Positions 13,551 to 21,984 are shown, numbered from the stretch's first letter. The stretch is 24,715 nt of DNA from an uncultured Lachnospiraceae bacterium (GCA_910585005.1 CAJUCN010000030.1:1-24715), one strand, 5' to 3'. The notes: a model not told the origin generated them from the sequence alone. Made by a program: numbers and translations.

Positions 13551-14714
13551 ATGAATACAGATTTTATGGTAACAAACGATATCCGGTATGTGGGAGTTAA
13601 TGACCATGACATTGACCTCTTTGAAGGCCAGTATCTCGTCCCAAATGGTATGGCATACAACTCTTATCTCATCATGGACGAAAAAATTGCAGTTATGGAC
13701 ACTGTTGACATCCGTAAAAAAGAAGACTTTCTTACCAACCTGGAAAACGCGTTAAACGGTAATGTCCCGGATTTTCTGGTTATTTCCCACATAGAGCCGG
13801 ATCATGCTTCCAGCATCGGCGCATTCCTTGAAAAATACCCTTCCGCTAAACTTGTGGGCAACGCCAAGACCTTCCAGATGCTGGCGCTGTACTTTGACAT
13901 AGATCCTAAACAGACCCTTACCGTTAAGGATGGGGAAACCCTTTCCCTTGGCCGCCATGAACTGCAGTTTATCTTGACCCCCATGGTTCACTGGCCAGAA
14001 GTCATGTTTACCTACGATTGCCTGGACAAGGTACTATTCAGCGCTGATGCCTTTGGAAAGTTTGGCGCTTTAGATGCCCCAGAAGACTGGACCTGCGAAG
14101 CAAGAAGATATTACTTTAACATCGTTGGAAAGTTTGGCATGATGGTGCAGACAGTACTGAAAAAAGCCGCTGCTTTGGACATTCAGGCCATCTGCCCGCT
14201 GCACGGCCCCATTTTAAAGGAGAACCTGGAATTCTACCTGAATAAATATCAGATTTGGAGCAGCTATCAGCCAGAATCAGAGGGCGTATTCATTGCCTAT
14301 GCCTCTCTTCACGGAAACACCGCACATGCTGCCCAAAAACTAGGGGAACTGCTCCTTGCCAAAGGCTGCCCCAAAGCAGCGATTTCAGATCTTGCAAGGG
14401 ACGATATGGCGGAAGCCCTGGAGGATGCTTTCCGTTATGGGAAAGTTGTCCTGGCCGCTTCTTCTTACAATGCCGGCGTTATGCCATTTATGGAGGATTT
14501 TCTTCACCATCTGAAAGCCAAAAACTATCAAAACCGGACCATCGCCCTGATCGAAAACGGATCCTGGGCGCCATCCGCAAACAAGGCCATGGCAGACATC
14601 CTCTCCCAGATGAAAGATATTACCATCTTAAGCCAGCAGGTAACCATTCGCGGCGCTGTGAAAGCAGAAGATATCAGCGCCTTGGAAACCTTGGCCGATG
14701 AATTGGTCAAATAA
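13551..14714 (+). CDS. Flavodiiron protein (O2/NO reductase)
   Basis: A 387-aa cytoplasmic enzyme that reduces O2 to water and/or NO to N2O, protecting anaerobes. The N-terminal metallo-beta-lactamase-like domain (about 1-240) has all expected diiron ligands: His80, Glu82 and Asp84 in SHIEPDHASS, His147 in MVHWPE, Asp166 in FSADAFG and His218 in CPLHGP. The flavodoxin-like domain (245-387) starts EGVFIAYASLHGNTAHAA, with the FMN-phosphate loop SLHGNT. There is no fused rubredoxin or NADH-reductase domain, so it is the minimal class A form and needs a separate electron donor not seen here. AGGAGG lies 10 bases before the ATG. It has its own promoter and terminator, so it is monocistronic and divergent from the sugar operon. 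Confidence 0.95.
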   Translation: MNTDFMVTNDIRYVGVNDHDIDLFEGQYLVPNGMAYNSYLIMDEKIAVMDTVDIRKKEDFLTNLENALNGNVPDFLVISHIEPDHASSIGAFLEKYPSAKLVGNAKTFQMLALYFDIDPKQTLTVKDGETLSLGRHELQFILTPMVHWPEVMFTYDCLDKVLFSADAFGKFGALDAPEDWTCEARRYYFNIVGKFGMMVQTVLKKAAALDIQAICPLHGPILKENLEFYLNKYQIWSSYQPESEGVFIAYASLHGNTAHAAQKLGELLLAKGCPKAAISDLARDDMAEALEDAFRYGKVVLAASSYNAGVMPFMEDFLHHLKAKNYQNRTIALIENGSWAPSANKAMADILSQMKDITILSQQVTIRGAVKAEDISALETLADELVK

Positions 14715-14733
14715 CGAATTAGCCCTTATTTTT

Positions 14734-14763
14734 GCGCCGCTTCCATGCGGCGCTATTTTTTTA
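14734..14763 (+). terminator. Rho-independent terminator of the flavodiiron gene
   Basis: GCGCCGC (14734-14740), a six-base loop and GCGGCGC (14747-14753) are followed by a run of seven T residues. It begins 20 bases after the stop codon. Confidence 0.92.
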
Positions 14764-14824
14764 CTTTACAAAAAATTATAAAAATGTTTATAAATCTCTT
14801 TTTTGTTTATACAAAATTTACAAA

Positions 14825-14853
14825 TTGACAATCCCCATCTCTTCTAGTATGAT
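14825..14853 (+). promoter_or_regulatory. SigA-type promoter of the DUF5684-like gene
   Basis: TTGACA (14825-14830) and TATGAT (14848-14853) are 17 bases apart. The 60 bases upstream are very A+T rich, with phased A and T runs, and could act as an UP element that boosts transcription. Confidence 0.85.
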
Positions 14854-14901
14854 AAAAAAAGATTACTTAAGATTTACATTCTTATGAAGGGAGGTGTCCT
14901 C

Positions 14902-15282
14902 ATGGATTCTTATGATGCAATGGTTGCAAGCGCCGCTGCAGGCGTTTTGATCGTTTACTACTTATTTTTCCTGGCTTTTATGGTCTTGGTTCTTGTCGGT
15001 TACTGGAAGATATTCACCAAAGCAGGAAAACCCGGGTGGGCGTGCTTAATTCCTTTTTATTCCCAGTACTGCCAATTTGAGATCGCTTGGGGGAATGGAT
15101 GGCTGTTTCTGCTTACGCTGATTCCCTGTGTCAATTTTGTAGTTATGATTATTTATTCAATCAAACTTGCAAAGGCATTCGGCCAGGGAACAGGATTTGG
15201 ACTTGGTCTTTTCTTCCTGTCACCAATTTTTTCTTTGATTCTTGGCTTCGGGAATGCACAGTATATTGGTCCCCAGGAATGA
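14902..15282 (+). CDS. Small multi-pass membrane protein, DUF5684-like
   Basis: A 126-aa membrane protein with about three to four hydrophobic helices (about 10-33, 64-84 and 93-116) and the central signature GKPGWACLIPFYSQY, which I associate with DUF5684 proteins often mislabelled signal peptidase I. It has no Ser/Lys signal-peptidase dyad. Function unknown; related proteins occur beside secreted-protein or stress genes. I chose the ATG at 14902 because GGGAGGT lies eight bases upstream; an earlier in-frame ATG at 14884 precedes that ribosome binding site. It has its own promoter and a terminator, so it is monocistronic. Confidence 0.8.
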   Translation: MDSYDAMVASAAAGVLIVYYLFFLAFMVLVLVGYWKIFTKAGKPGWACLIPFYSQYCQFEIAWGNGWLFLLTLIPCVNFVVMIIYSIKLAKAFGQGTGFGLGLFFLSPIFSLILGFGNAQYIGPQE

Positions 15283-15313
15283 TCCTGGCAGCAAATGCTG
15301 TAAACGTCACTCA

Positions 15314-15350
15314 AAAGAGGATGCCCTTAAGACATCCTCTTTCCTTTTTA
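15314..15350 (+). terminator. Terminator after the DUF5684-like gene, possibly bidirectional
   Basis: A perfect 10-bp stem (15314-15323 with 15333-15342, arm AAAGAGGATG) is followed by CCTTTTTA on the plus strand. It lies between convergent genes. The minus-strand side has only TTTT after the stem, so it may weakly stop the sigma/anti-sigma transcript too. Confidence 0.8.
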
Positions 15351-15354
15351 TGAT

Positions 15355-16251
15355 TTAGTTAATCCGGTATGGGCACTGTCTGTCCGGATCGTAAGAAAAG
15401 TCTACAGTATCTTCTTCCCCTTCCACATAGATTTTGGAGGACGTCGTGGGAATCCAGACGGTAAACTGATCTCCCTTTTTCCATTCCCTCATGGGATCTT
15501 CGATCACTTCCATCTTCACTCCATAATAAACGTCATCATCTGTATTAACCGTTTCTTTTGTGACTTCAATCACCTTTACAGTAACTTTCTTATAAACTTT
15601 GATTAACTCTTTTTCTTCTTGGGATTCGGTTTTCGCAGACTCTTCCACAGTCTCCATTTTCTTATCCGCCATAAGACTGTTTCCCCCATCCCTTTCTTCC
15701 GGGCGCGGTACATCCGAAAGGACAGCCCCTGCCAAAGCATCGTCCGTTTCACCGGAGGATTTCCTCTGTCCTTTCCTGTCCTCTTCCCGGATATCATCCA
15801 GATCTTCTTCCACCGCCCCATCATAACATTCCGCCGTTGCCAGGTTCCCGCCCTGCCCTGTTTCTCCATATTCCGGCGCTTCCTCCGCCGGTGCCGCTTC
15901 CTCTGCCATTTCCTGTGACGTTTCCTCCGCCATTTCCTGTGACGCCGTATCCTCTGCCCCTTCCCACAATTGATCTTTTCCAGTCCTGCCAAGCAGGAGG
16001 AAGGCTGGTATGGCTACAACGACACACAAAATTGCCGCTGCTGCCGTACGGTATCGGGTAAAAAATGAAAAGATTTTTCCAAAATTGTCTTTTTGGGGGT
16101 TTTCCCCGCCGGCCGGTTTTTCATCCTGCCCTTTCTCATCTTCCATCAAGGATGCGTCTCTATTTGTAAGCCCTGCTTCAATTCGGTTCCATAAATCTGG
16201 CAGGTCTTTATTTGCCAGAGCTTTATATTCTTCTTCAAAGTTCTTACTCAT
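15355..16251 (-). CDS. Membrane-anchored anti-sigma-factor-like protein
   Basis: A 298-aa protein. A short cytoplasmic N-terminal segment (FEEEYKALANKDLPDLWNRI, residues 4-23) resembles the first helix of clostridial anti-sigma proteins. One membrane helix follows at about 70-89 (AAAAILCVVVAIPAFLLLG), then a long acidic low-complexity stalk (95-215, with two copies of SQEMAEE) and a beta-rich C-terminal domain (about 218-298, KVTVKVIEVTKE through TVWIPTTSSKIYVEG). There is no HxxxCxxC zinc anti-sigma motif. I use the ATG at 16251, seven bases after GGAGG. The ATG overlaps the end of the sigma factor gene by 8 bases, the usual arrangement for a sigma/anti-sigma pair. The signal sensed outside the cell is unknown. 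Confidence 0.75.
   Translation of the reverse strand: MSKNFEEEYKALANKDLPDLWNRIEAGLTNRDASLMEDEKGQDEKPAGGENPQKDNFGKIFSFFTRYRTAAAAILCVVVAIPAFLLLGRTGKDQLWEGAEDTASQEMAEETSQEMAEEAAPAEEAPEYGETGQGGNLATAECYDGAVEEDLDDIREEDRKGQRKSSGETDDALAGAVLSDVPRPEERDGGNSLMADKKMETVEESAKTESQEEKELIKVYKKVTVKVIEVTKETVNTDDDVYYGVKMEVIEDPMREWKKGDQFTVWIPTTSSKIYVEGEEDTVDFSYDPDRQCPYRIN
15899..15946. repeat. Two imperfect 24-bp tandem repeats within the anti-sigma-like gene
   Basis: Units 15899-15922 and 15923-15946 differ at only a few bases and encode the duplicated EMAEE-type segment in the extracellular stalk. Being in-frame (24 bp), copy number could vary without breaking the protein. Confidence 0.7.
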
Positions 16252-16813
16252 ATCCACACCTCCTTAACTTTTTGATTGCATTTTGGTATTTCCATGTCAC
16301 GGTTCCCATAGGAATTCCCATGATCTCTGCAATTTCTTTAAATGTCAGCTCTCCAAGGATCTTCATGCCAACAATCTGCCTCTCTCCCGGCTTTAGGGTT
16401 TCCATTGCCGCCTGTACCGACAGATTCTGCAATACCTGCATCTCCACATCCGTACTGCTCCTTGATGCTCCCGTATTCACGCCACGGCCTTCTTCTTCCG
16501 GCCCGCTCTCAAGATCCTGGAGCATAGCTGTCAACTCTTCCCTTTTCCGTTTACGCAAAAAATCAATGGCCATATTTCTTGCCATAGCCGCCAGATAACC
16601 CTTATGCCCGGAGCCGGGTTTAAATTGCTCTGCACGATCCCACAACCTGATAAAAAACTCGCTGGTAACATCCTCTGCATTTTCCCTTGACTGTAGAATC
16701 TCATAGATGATCCGGTAAATATACCCAAGGTAATTCTCGTATATTTCCTTAAGACCCGCCTTATCCCCGCGCACCATCCGGCCAACTGCCTGTTCAAATT
16801 GATGCTCTGTCAC
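16244..16813 (-). CDS. ECF-type RNA polymerase sigma factor
   Basis: A 189-aa sigma-70 family protein with only regions 2 and 4. Region 2 is at about 20-95 (YLGYIYRIIYEILQSRENAE, then FFIRLWDRAEQF and AARNMAIDFLRKRK-like DNA-binding helices); region 4 is at about 130-186 (LKPGERQIVGMKILGELTFK, then EIAEIMGIPMGTVTWKYQNA). Residues 100-128 are a variable acidic linker. The start codon is GTG at 16813 with GAGGG eight bases upstream. The gene overlaps the membrane anti-sigma-like gene by 8 bases. I do not see a convincing autoregulated ECF promoter upstream; a weak TTGCGT/ATAAAT pair is possible. The regulon is unknown. Confidence 0.92.
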   Translation of the reverse strand: MTEHQFEQAVGRMVRGDKAGLKEIYENYLGYIYRIIYEILQSRENAEDVTSEFFIRLWDRAEQFKPGSGHKGYLAAMARNMAIDFLRKRKREELTAMLQDLESGPEEEGRGVNTGASRSSTDVEMQVLQNLSVQAAMETLKPGERQIVGMKILGELTFKEIAEIMGIPMGTVTWKYQNAIKKLRRCGYE

Positions 16814-16886
16814 GGTTTTGTCCCTCTTCCTATATAGATACGTTTCTTCCTAACGTTATTTATGGTTTCCTTTTTTACATACGCAA

Positions 16887-16916
16887 GGGCATTGCAAATC
16901 ACCAGATGCAATGCCC
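16887..16916 (-). terminator. Hairpin after dapL, probable terminator
   Basis: A perfect 10-bp stem (16887-16896 with 16907-16916, arm GGGCATTGCA) begins 11 bases after the dapL stop. It has no proper T-run on the minus strand (TTGCGTAT follows), so it may be a weak terminator or an RNA-stabilising end. Confidence 0.5.
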
Positions 16917-16926
16917 AAAAAGCTTT

Positions 16927-18141
16927 TTATAATGCTTTGATCCTGTCTACCGCTTCCACCGTATTTTCATAGCTTCCAAAAGCGGTCAGTCTAAAGTAGG
17001 TTTCTCCGGAGGGTCCAAAACCGGAACCGGGCGTTCCCACTACATTTGCCTTCTCAAGCAGAAAATCGAAAAACTCCCAGCTTGTCATCCCGCCAGGGGC
17101 TTTCAGCCAGATATAGGGGGCATTTACACCGCCGGAAACCGTATAACCCGCATCTTTTAACCCATCCAAAATATACTTGGCATTGTTCATATAGTATGCG
17201 ACCTGTTTCTTTAGCTGCGCTTTCCCTTCCGGGGAATATACCGCTTCTCCTGCGCGCTGCACAATATAAGGCGCGCCGTTGTATTTGGTTCCGTGCCGCC
17301 TTGCCCACAGGGAATGAAGCTGTACATCGCCGCACTTTAAGTCTTTGGGGATCACCGTATAGCCCAGACGCACACCGGTAAACCCTGCATTTTTGGAAAA
17401 GGAATGAAGCTCTATGGCACAGGTCCTTGCCCCTTCGCACTCATAAATGGAATGAGGCACATCCTCCTGGGAAATGTAGGCTTCATACGCCGCGTCATAA
17501 ATAATCACCGCCCCTGCTTTGTTGGCATAATCCACCCATTCCTGGAGCTGTGCCTTGGTAAGGGTAGAGCCGGTAGGATTGTTGGGAAAACACAGATAAA
17601 TAAGATCCGGCGTCTCCTTGGGAAGCTGCGGCGCAAAATCGTTTTCCGCCCTGCACGGCATATAGATCACGTCACTCCATGTCTCCGAAGCCGTATCATA
17701 AATGCCCGTCCTGCCCGCCATCACATTGGTGTCAACATAAACGGGATAAACCGGGTCGCACACGGCAATCTTATTATCCGTGCTGAAGATTTCCTGGATA
17801 TTTCCAGAATCGCACTTTGCCCCATCGGAAACAAAGATCTCATCCGCATCAATACAACATCCCCTTGCCTTATAATCATTTTCCGCAATGGCATTTCTCA
17901 AAAATTCATACCCCAAATCCGGCGCATAGCCCTTAAAAGTCTCCGCAGCGCCCATTTCATCCACCGCTCCATGAAGCGCTGTAATAATCGCCGGCGCAAG
18001 GGGCTGGGTCACATCGCCAATGCCCAGGCGTATAATCTTCTTATCCGGATTTGCTGCCGCATAGGCATTTACCTTTTTCCCGATGGTGGAAAAGAGATAA
18101 CTGCCGGGAAGTTTTAAATAGTTATCATTGATCTTAAACAT
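16927..18141 (-). CDS. dapL: LL-diaminopimelate aminotransferase
   Basis: Converts tetrahydrodipicolinate directly to LL-diaminopimelate with glutamate, bypassing the DapD/DapC/DapE acyl route in lysine and peptidoglycan synthesis. This is a 404-aa fold-type I PLP enzyme with the family's LPGSYLFSTI start, RLGIGDVTQPL (38-48), the PLP-contacting NNPTG (187-191), YDAAYEAYI near 215-223 and the catalytic Lys250 in SFSKNAGFTGVRLG. Length and N-terminal motif are those of DapL, not of generic aspartate aminotransferases. AGGAGG lies nine bases before the ATG. It follows dapF by 18 bases in one transcript; the two catalyse consecutive steps. Confidence 0.96.
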   Translation of the reverse strand: MFKINDNYLKLPGSYLFSTIGKKVNAYAAANPDKKIIRLGIGDVTQPLAPAIITALHGAVDEMGAAETFKGYAPDLGYEFLRNAIAENDYKARGCCIDADEIFVSDGAKCDSGNIQEIFSTDNKIAVCDPVYPVYVDTNVMAGRTGIYDTASETWSDVIYMPCRAENDFAPQLPKETPDLIYLCFPNNPTGSTLTKAQLQEWVDYANKAGAVIIYDAAYEAYISQEDVPHSIYECEGARTCAIELHSFSKNAGFTGVRLGYTVIPKDLKCGDVQLHSLWARRHGTKYNGAPYIVQRAGEAVYSPEGKAQLKKQVAYYMNNAKYILDGLKDAGYTVSGGVNAPYIWLKAPGGMTSWEFFDFLLEKANVVGTPGSGFGPSGETYFRLTAFGSYENTVEAVDRIKAL

Positions 18142-18159
18142 CTGCTGGTTCCTCCTATT

Positions 18160-19032
18160 TTACCATTCGATCTCACCTTCAAAAACAGTGGCTGCCGGTC
18201 CCGTCATATAGACCAGATTATTTTCCCGGTCCCACTTAATCTGTAAATTGCCACCTAATAGTTTAACAGTTACCTGCTCTGCCGTCAAACCATTTAAAAC
18301 ACAGGCAACCACACTGGCACAGGCTCCTGTGCCACAAGCCAGGGTTTCCCCGGTCCCTCTCTCCCACACCCGCATTTCAATGTTCTCCCGGTCCAACACC
18401 TTTACGAACTCCGTGTTCACCCTGTTGGGGAAACGAACATGATTTTCAAACAAAGGCCCGATCTTTTCAAGTTCCATGGAGGCCACATCATCCACAAACA
18501 CCACCGCATGGGGATTTCCCATTGACACACATGTCATTTTATAACTTTCTCCCCCTACGTTAATGGGACTGGAAATAACCGTACCATTCTCATAAACTGC
18601 ATTGTCATTTACCAAGGTATCATCGGCCCTCACGGGAATCTCTTCTGCCTTAAGTACCGGCTGTCCCATGTTCACCTTTACACTGGATACCTGATCCCCC
18701 TCAACATGCAGTTCCAGCTCCTTCACCTTCCCGCAGCTTACGATCCTGACCCTTGTCTTGTCCGTAAGACCTTTGTCATAGACGAACTTTGCCACGCACC
18801 GGATTCCGTTTCCGCACATCTCCGCCCGGGTCCCGTCCATATTGTACATTTCCATCTCAAAATCCGCTTCCCTTGATGGATGAATGAAGATCACACCATC
18901 CCCTCCGATTCCGAAATGCCTGTCGCTTAATTTCTTTACCAGTTCCGGCTTGCCTGCTTCCGGAATCTGTTCTTTGCCGCCATCCACATAAATATAATCA
19001 TTCCCGCAGCCATGCATTTTTGTAAACTTCAT
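18160..19032 (-). CDS. dapF: Diaminopimelate epimerase
   Basis: Interconverts LL- and meso-diaminopimelate, providing the cross-linking residue of peptidoglycan and the precursor of lysine. This is a 290-aa cofactor-free epimerase. The two catalytic cysteines are Cys73 in EMCGNG and Cys233 in ACGTGAC; the substrate-binding start KMHGCGNDY and the GIGGDGV segment (41-47) are intact. It is the first gene of the dapF-dapL pair. The start ATG follows a purine-rich AAGGGGGAAGGGT. The 230-base region upstream is shared with the divergent DUF1905 gene. A possible minus-strand TATACT lies near 19070 without a good -35. Confidence 0.96.
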   Translation of the reverse strand: MKFTKMHGCGNDYIYVDGGKEQIPEAGKPELVKKLSDRHFGIGGDGVIFIHPSREADFEMEMYNMDGTRAEMCGNGIRCVAKFVYDKGLTDKTRVRIVSCGKVKELELHVEGDQVSSVKVNMGQPVLKAEEIPVRADDTLVNDNAVYENGTVISSPINVGGESYKMTCVSMGNPHAVVFVDDVASMELEKIGPLFENHVRFPNRVNTEFVKVLDRENIEMRVWERGTGETLACGTGACASVVACVLNGLTAEQVTVKLLGGNLQIKWDRENNLVYMTGPAATVFEGEIEW

Positions 19033-19212
19033 ACCCTTCCCCCTTTTATTTTCTATCTTACAACATGTTTAGTATACACCTCTTTTTTCCATACTGGTAT
19101 GGGTTTCTTTGCGGTCTTATTTGCAAAAGATGCTTTTTCTTTTCCAAAATCCAATGATCCCTGTAGATTTCCAATGGGTCTTATCAAAAATAGGGATATT
19201 ATCTTATACAAG

Positions 19213-19221
19213 TGATATAAT
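19213..19221 (+). promoter_or_regulatory. Extended -10 promoter of the DUF1905 gene
   Basis: TGA-TATAAT (TG at 19213, TATAAT at 19216-19221) is a textbook extended -10 element; the -35 region is poor, which such promoters tolerate. The start of transcription would be near 19228, about 36 bases before the ATG. Confidence 0.6.
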
Positions 19222-19263
19222 GTAGATGTTAAAAATGATAAAAAGAATGGGGAGAACAATACG

Positions 19264-19548
19264 ATGAGCAGTCAATTATATCAGTTTAAAGCACAAATCC
19301 ATACGGTTCCACAAAAAGGCGGGGCATACATTGTATTTCCATACGATATCCGTAAGGAATTTGGTAAGGGAAGAGTTAAAGTCCATGTAACATTTGACGG
19401 GATTCCTTATGACGGAAGTATTGTAAATATGGGCGTAAAAAATCCTGACGGAAGTATTTGCTATCTCATCGGAATGCTAAAATCAATCCGTAATCAGCTC
19501 GGCAAGTCCCAAGGGGATGAAGTTGATGTAACCGTTCGTGAACGGTAA
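19264..19548 (+). CDS. DUF1905 domain protein
   Basis: A 94-aa protein that is entirely a DUF1905-type beta-barrel domain: QFKAQIHTVPQKGGAYIVFP, KVHVTFDGIPYDGSIVNMG and the C-terminal IRNQLGKSQGDEVDVTVRER, which resembles the ending of this family. Many homologues carry an additional YdeI/OmpD-associated region after this domain, absent here. Function unknown; the domain is small and cytoplasmic. GGGGAG lies nine bases upstream of the ATG. It stands alone, divergent from dapF and convergent with the histidine kinase gene. Confidence 0.85.
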   Translation: MSSQLYQFKAQIHTVPQKGGAYIVFPYDIRKEFGKGRVKVHVTFDGIPYDGSIVNMGVKNPDGSICYLIGMLKSIRNQLGKSQGDEVDVTVRER

Positions 19549-19583
19549 CCCCTGGATAACAATCTCTGTTTCGTAGGTGGCAG

Positions 19584-19678
19584 GGCAAGGCCCGTTTCTC
19601 TTTTCCCAGCTTATAAGCATGTGTGACCACCGGATTTGTGGAACACACGATCGCCGTAAAAGAGGAACGGACCTTGCC
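19584..19678. repeat. 95-base inverted-repeat structure between convergent genes
   Basis: Arms 19584-19604 and 19658-19678 pair over 21 bases with one mismatch and one G-T wobble. Inside, GTGTG and CACAC plus CCAC/GTGG form a second hairpin (about 19621-19648), and GCTTATAAGC (19609-19618) is self-complementary. No T-run follows on either strand, so it is not a standard terminator. It ends 2 bases before the histidine kinase stop codon. It may be a structured RNA, a small MITE-like element or an mRNA 3' end; I cannot decide. Confidence 0.6.
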
Positions 19679-19680
19679 AT

Positions 19681-21984
19681 TTACCCTGCAAACCAGCTTA
19701 ACGTAACTTTAAACAAATCCCCATCGATATCCACCTTCATCTTCCCTTTTTGCAGCTCCACAAAGTTTTGTGCAATGGCAAGCCCAAGCCCGCTGCCTTC
19801 CGTGTTGCGGGAGCTGTCGCCCCTAACAAATCTCTCTGTCAGGCTCTCCGGCGGAATATTTAATTCCACCTTGGAGATATTTTTCAATTCAATGACGATA
19901 TCTTTTTCCGTCCTTTCCACATCCACATACACTCTGGTATGGGGCATAGCATATTTAATGATATTGGTGTAAAGGTTTTCAAAAATCCGGTAAGTCTTCT
20001 GGGAATCCAGGTTCAAGACGACTTTTTCTTCAGGCATCCGGAACCGGAAGATCAAGTCTGCATCCTCTACCTTATCCTCATACTCCAGATAAGCCTGCCG
20101 CATCAGGTTGCCAATATCCACCTCCTGCAGGTTTAATGTCACATTCCCGCTGCTTACCTTACTTACTTCAAACAAATCCTCAATCAGTGTTTTCAACCGC
20201 AGCGCTTTCTTCTCCAATACATCCAGATATTCCTTCTGGGAACCGCTTAAATTTTCTTCTTTCAACAACTCTATATAAGTCATGATGGCAGTAAGCGGTG
20301 TTTTCAAGTCGTGGGAAACGTTCGTGATCAGCTCCGTCTTCATCTTCTGGCTTTTCACCTCTTCCGCTACCGCTTTGGAAAACCCGTCCTGAATCTTGAT
20401 AAGTTCCTCTTTATAGGATTCAAACACGCCCCAATCCTTGTCGAACTTTGTCTGTAAGTTCCCTCCTGCTATGGATTCCGTCGCCTCTAACAAATTCTGG
20501 TACTGATCCTTTATTTTTTTCATATATTTCCTGATCATCAAATATACCACAACAGAATAGATAACAAGCGCCATCCAGCCAAACATCCACATAAAACAGA
20601 TACATGCTAAAATCACAAAATTAACTGCCACAACCCGGAAAACGGTCTTATTTTCCTTTTCCCCCAAATCCACATGGAGGATCTGTTCTTCAAACTGCCC
20701 GTATTTTCTCTTCAAATTCCTGACAAATCTCCCTGACCAGCAAAAAATCAAGCTTCTCTCCTTGAAATATCCCACCATTCCCAGCTCCCGCACCTGTCCA
20801 AAAGAAGTCAGCAAATAAAACCACAAGCCAAATGCCAGGTAGACGAGGGCCAAATTGACCACCCAGGCTGCCACATGCGCCATACGGTCCGCCTGATAAG
20901 CCGGCAAAAATCCAAAAATATTCCGGATCATATCTGCCAGGCTTCCCCCATTTACTCCCATGACCAAATCCGTCATATATACTCCGCCATAGCTCAGACA
21001 GCAGATCACCCCTGCTGCCGCTGCCTCAAAGGGAACTTTGGCCAGCCTTAAATGGTGTAAGGGATACCGTTTCCAAAAAGGGAGAAGGAGCGCCGGGACT
21101 GCAAGCATACACAAAAGCCCGTGAAAACTGCTGGAAACGCCGGAATGACTGTAATAAGCCATCCATTTTCTCCAACTGTTATTCGTAACCATCGTCTCCA
21201 TCTGCTCTTTCGTAAAAGCGTAACAGATCGTACAGCCTTTAGGGGAATCAAATATTTCCATTTCCGCCCTCATCCCCTCATTAAGGGAATTATAATAATA
21301 AACGACTCTATCTTCGTCATAACTGTAAGGACATCTCCGGTCAAACCAATCGGAAAGCAGCCTTCTCCTCATGCTGTTTTGCACCGTCTTCAAAAGTTCC
21401 TCAGAATTCTCTCCCTTCACCGACACATGCTCCAAATAGCCCACATCGTTAAAAGACATTTTTATGTAATAAGGGTAACGTGCCTTTAATTCTTCGTCCG
21501 CCTCATCGGTTCCTAGCTTTATCACCGGATTCCCGGTATTGCTGATACACATTTTGCTGGCATGGTCGGTCACACAATAATCCGCTTCCCTGGCAATCCC
21601 GTTATCACCGCGTACCTCGCTCTCCCATTCCTCCAAAAGAACGTCCATGATTTCGCCTGCCACTTCGTTCCAGGTCTTTCCTCCAAGTCCAAGATAAGAC
21701 CGGTTGTCCGCTCTCTCGTCCGGCATTTCGTAAACATGCAAAAACAGATCCCGGTATTTTACGGATTTTCCGCTCACCCGTTCCGCCAATTCCCTATAAA
21801 GCACTATATTCCCCTGATACACATTGGTCAAAAATTCCTCGTCCTGCAAAATATCCACTTGATAACGCCGGGCGTTTCTTTCAAATACCGGATACTGCAC
21901 ACAAAAGCAGATCACTGCCGCGCTGATAAGCACAAAGATCATTAGAAAACTGATTGTTTTATTGTCTTTCAATTTTATACCCAA
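19681..21984 (-). CDS. Membrane sensor histidine kinase
   Basis: A 767-aa sensor kinase. One N-terminal membrane helix (about 12-30) precedes an extracellular region (31 to about 285), then several more helices (about 290-305, 320-345, 372-400, 455-490). A HAMP-like linker follows, then the dimerisation domain with the phosphorylated His558 in NVSHDLKTPLTAI, and an ATPase domain with N box ENLYTNIIKYA and G2 box GSGLGLAIA. The usual G1 motif DxGxG is replaced by KNISK, as in a clostridial kinase group with ERFVRGDSSRNTEG. The start is uncertain: TTG at 21984 gives a 26-base overlap with the response regulator, but the ribosome binding site is poor; TTG 21972 or ATG 21942 are alternatives. The ligand is unknown; envelope stress is a plausible input. 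Confidence 0.9.
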   Translation of the reverse strand: MGIKLKDNKTISFLMIFVLISAAVICFCVQYPVFERNARRYQVDILQDEEFLTNVYQGNIVLYRELAERVSGKSVKYRDLFLHVYEMPDERADNRSYLGLGGKTWNEVAGEIMDVLLEEWESEVRGDNGIAREADYCVTDHASKMCISNTGNPVIKLGTDEADEELKARYPYYIKMSFNDVGYLEHVSVKGENSEELLKTVQNSMRRRLLSDWFDRRCPYSYDEDRVVYYYNSLNEGMRAEMEIFDSPKGCTICYAFTKEQMETMVTNNSWRKWMAYYSHSGVSSSFHGLLCMLAVPALLLPFWKRYPLHHLRLAKVPFEAAAAGVICCLSYGGVYMTDLVMGVNGGSLADMIRNIFGFLPAYQADRMAHVAAWVVNLALVYLAFGLWFYLLTSFGQVRELGMVGYFKERSLIFCWSGRFVRNLKRKYGQFEEQILHVDLGEKENKTVFRVVAVNFVILACICFMWMFGWMALVIYSVVVYLMIRKYMKKIKDQYQNLLEATESIAGGNLQTKFDKDWGVFESYKEELIKIQDGFSKAVAEEVKSQKMKTELITNVSHDLKTPLTAIMTYIELLKEENLSGSQKEYLDVLEKKALRLKTLIEDLFEVSKVSSGNVTLNLQEVDIGNLMRQAYLEYEDKVEDADLIFRFRMPEEKVVLNLDSQKTYRIFENLYTNIIKYAMPHTRVYVDVERTEKDIVIELKNISKVELNIPPESLTERFVRGDSSRNTEGSGLGLAIAQNFVELQKGKMKVDIDGDLFKVTLSWFAG

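Noticed and set aside
17404..18117. Long plus-strand ORF (237 codons) opposite dapL
   Set aside because: It is antisense to a well-supported gene, has no ribosome binding site or promoter, and its Arg/His/Ile-rich translation has no recognisable domain.
19053..19259. Minus-strand ORF of 68 codons upstream of dapF
   Set aside because: It spans the divergent promoter of the DUF1905 gene, has no good ribosome binding site and looks like A+T-rich intergenic translation.
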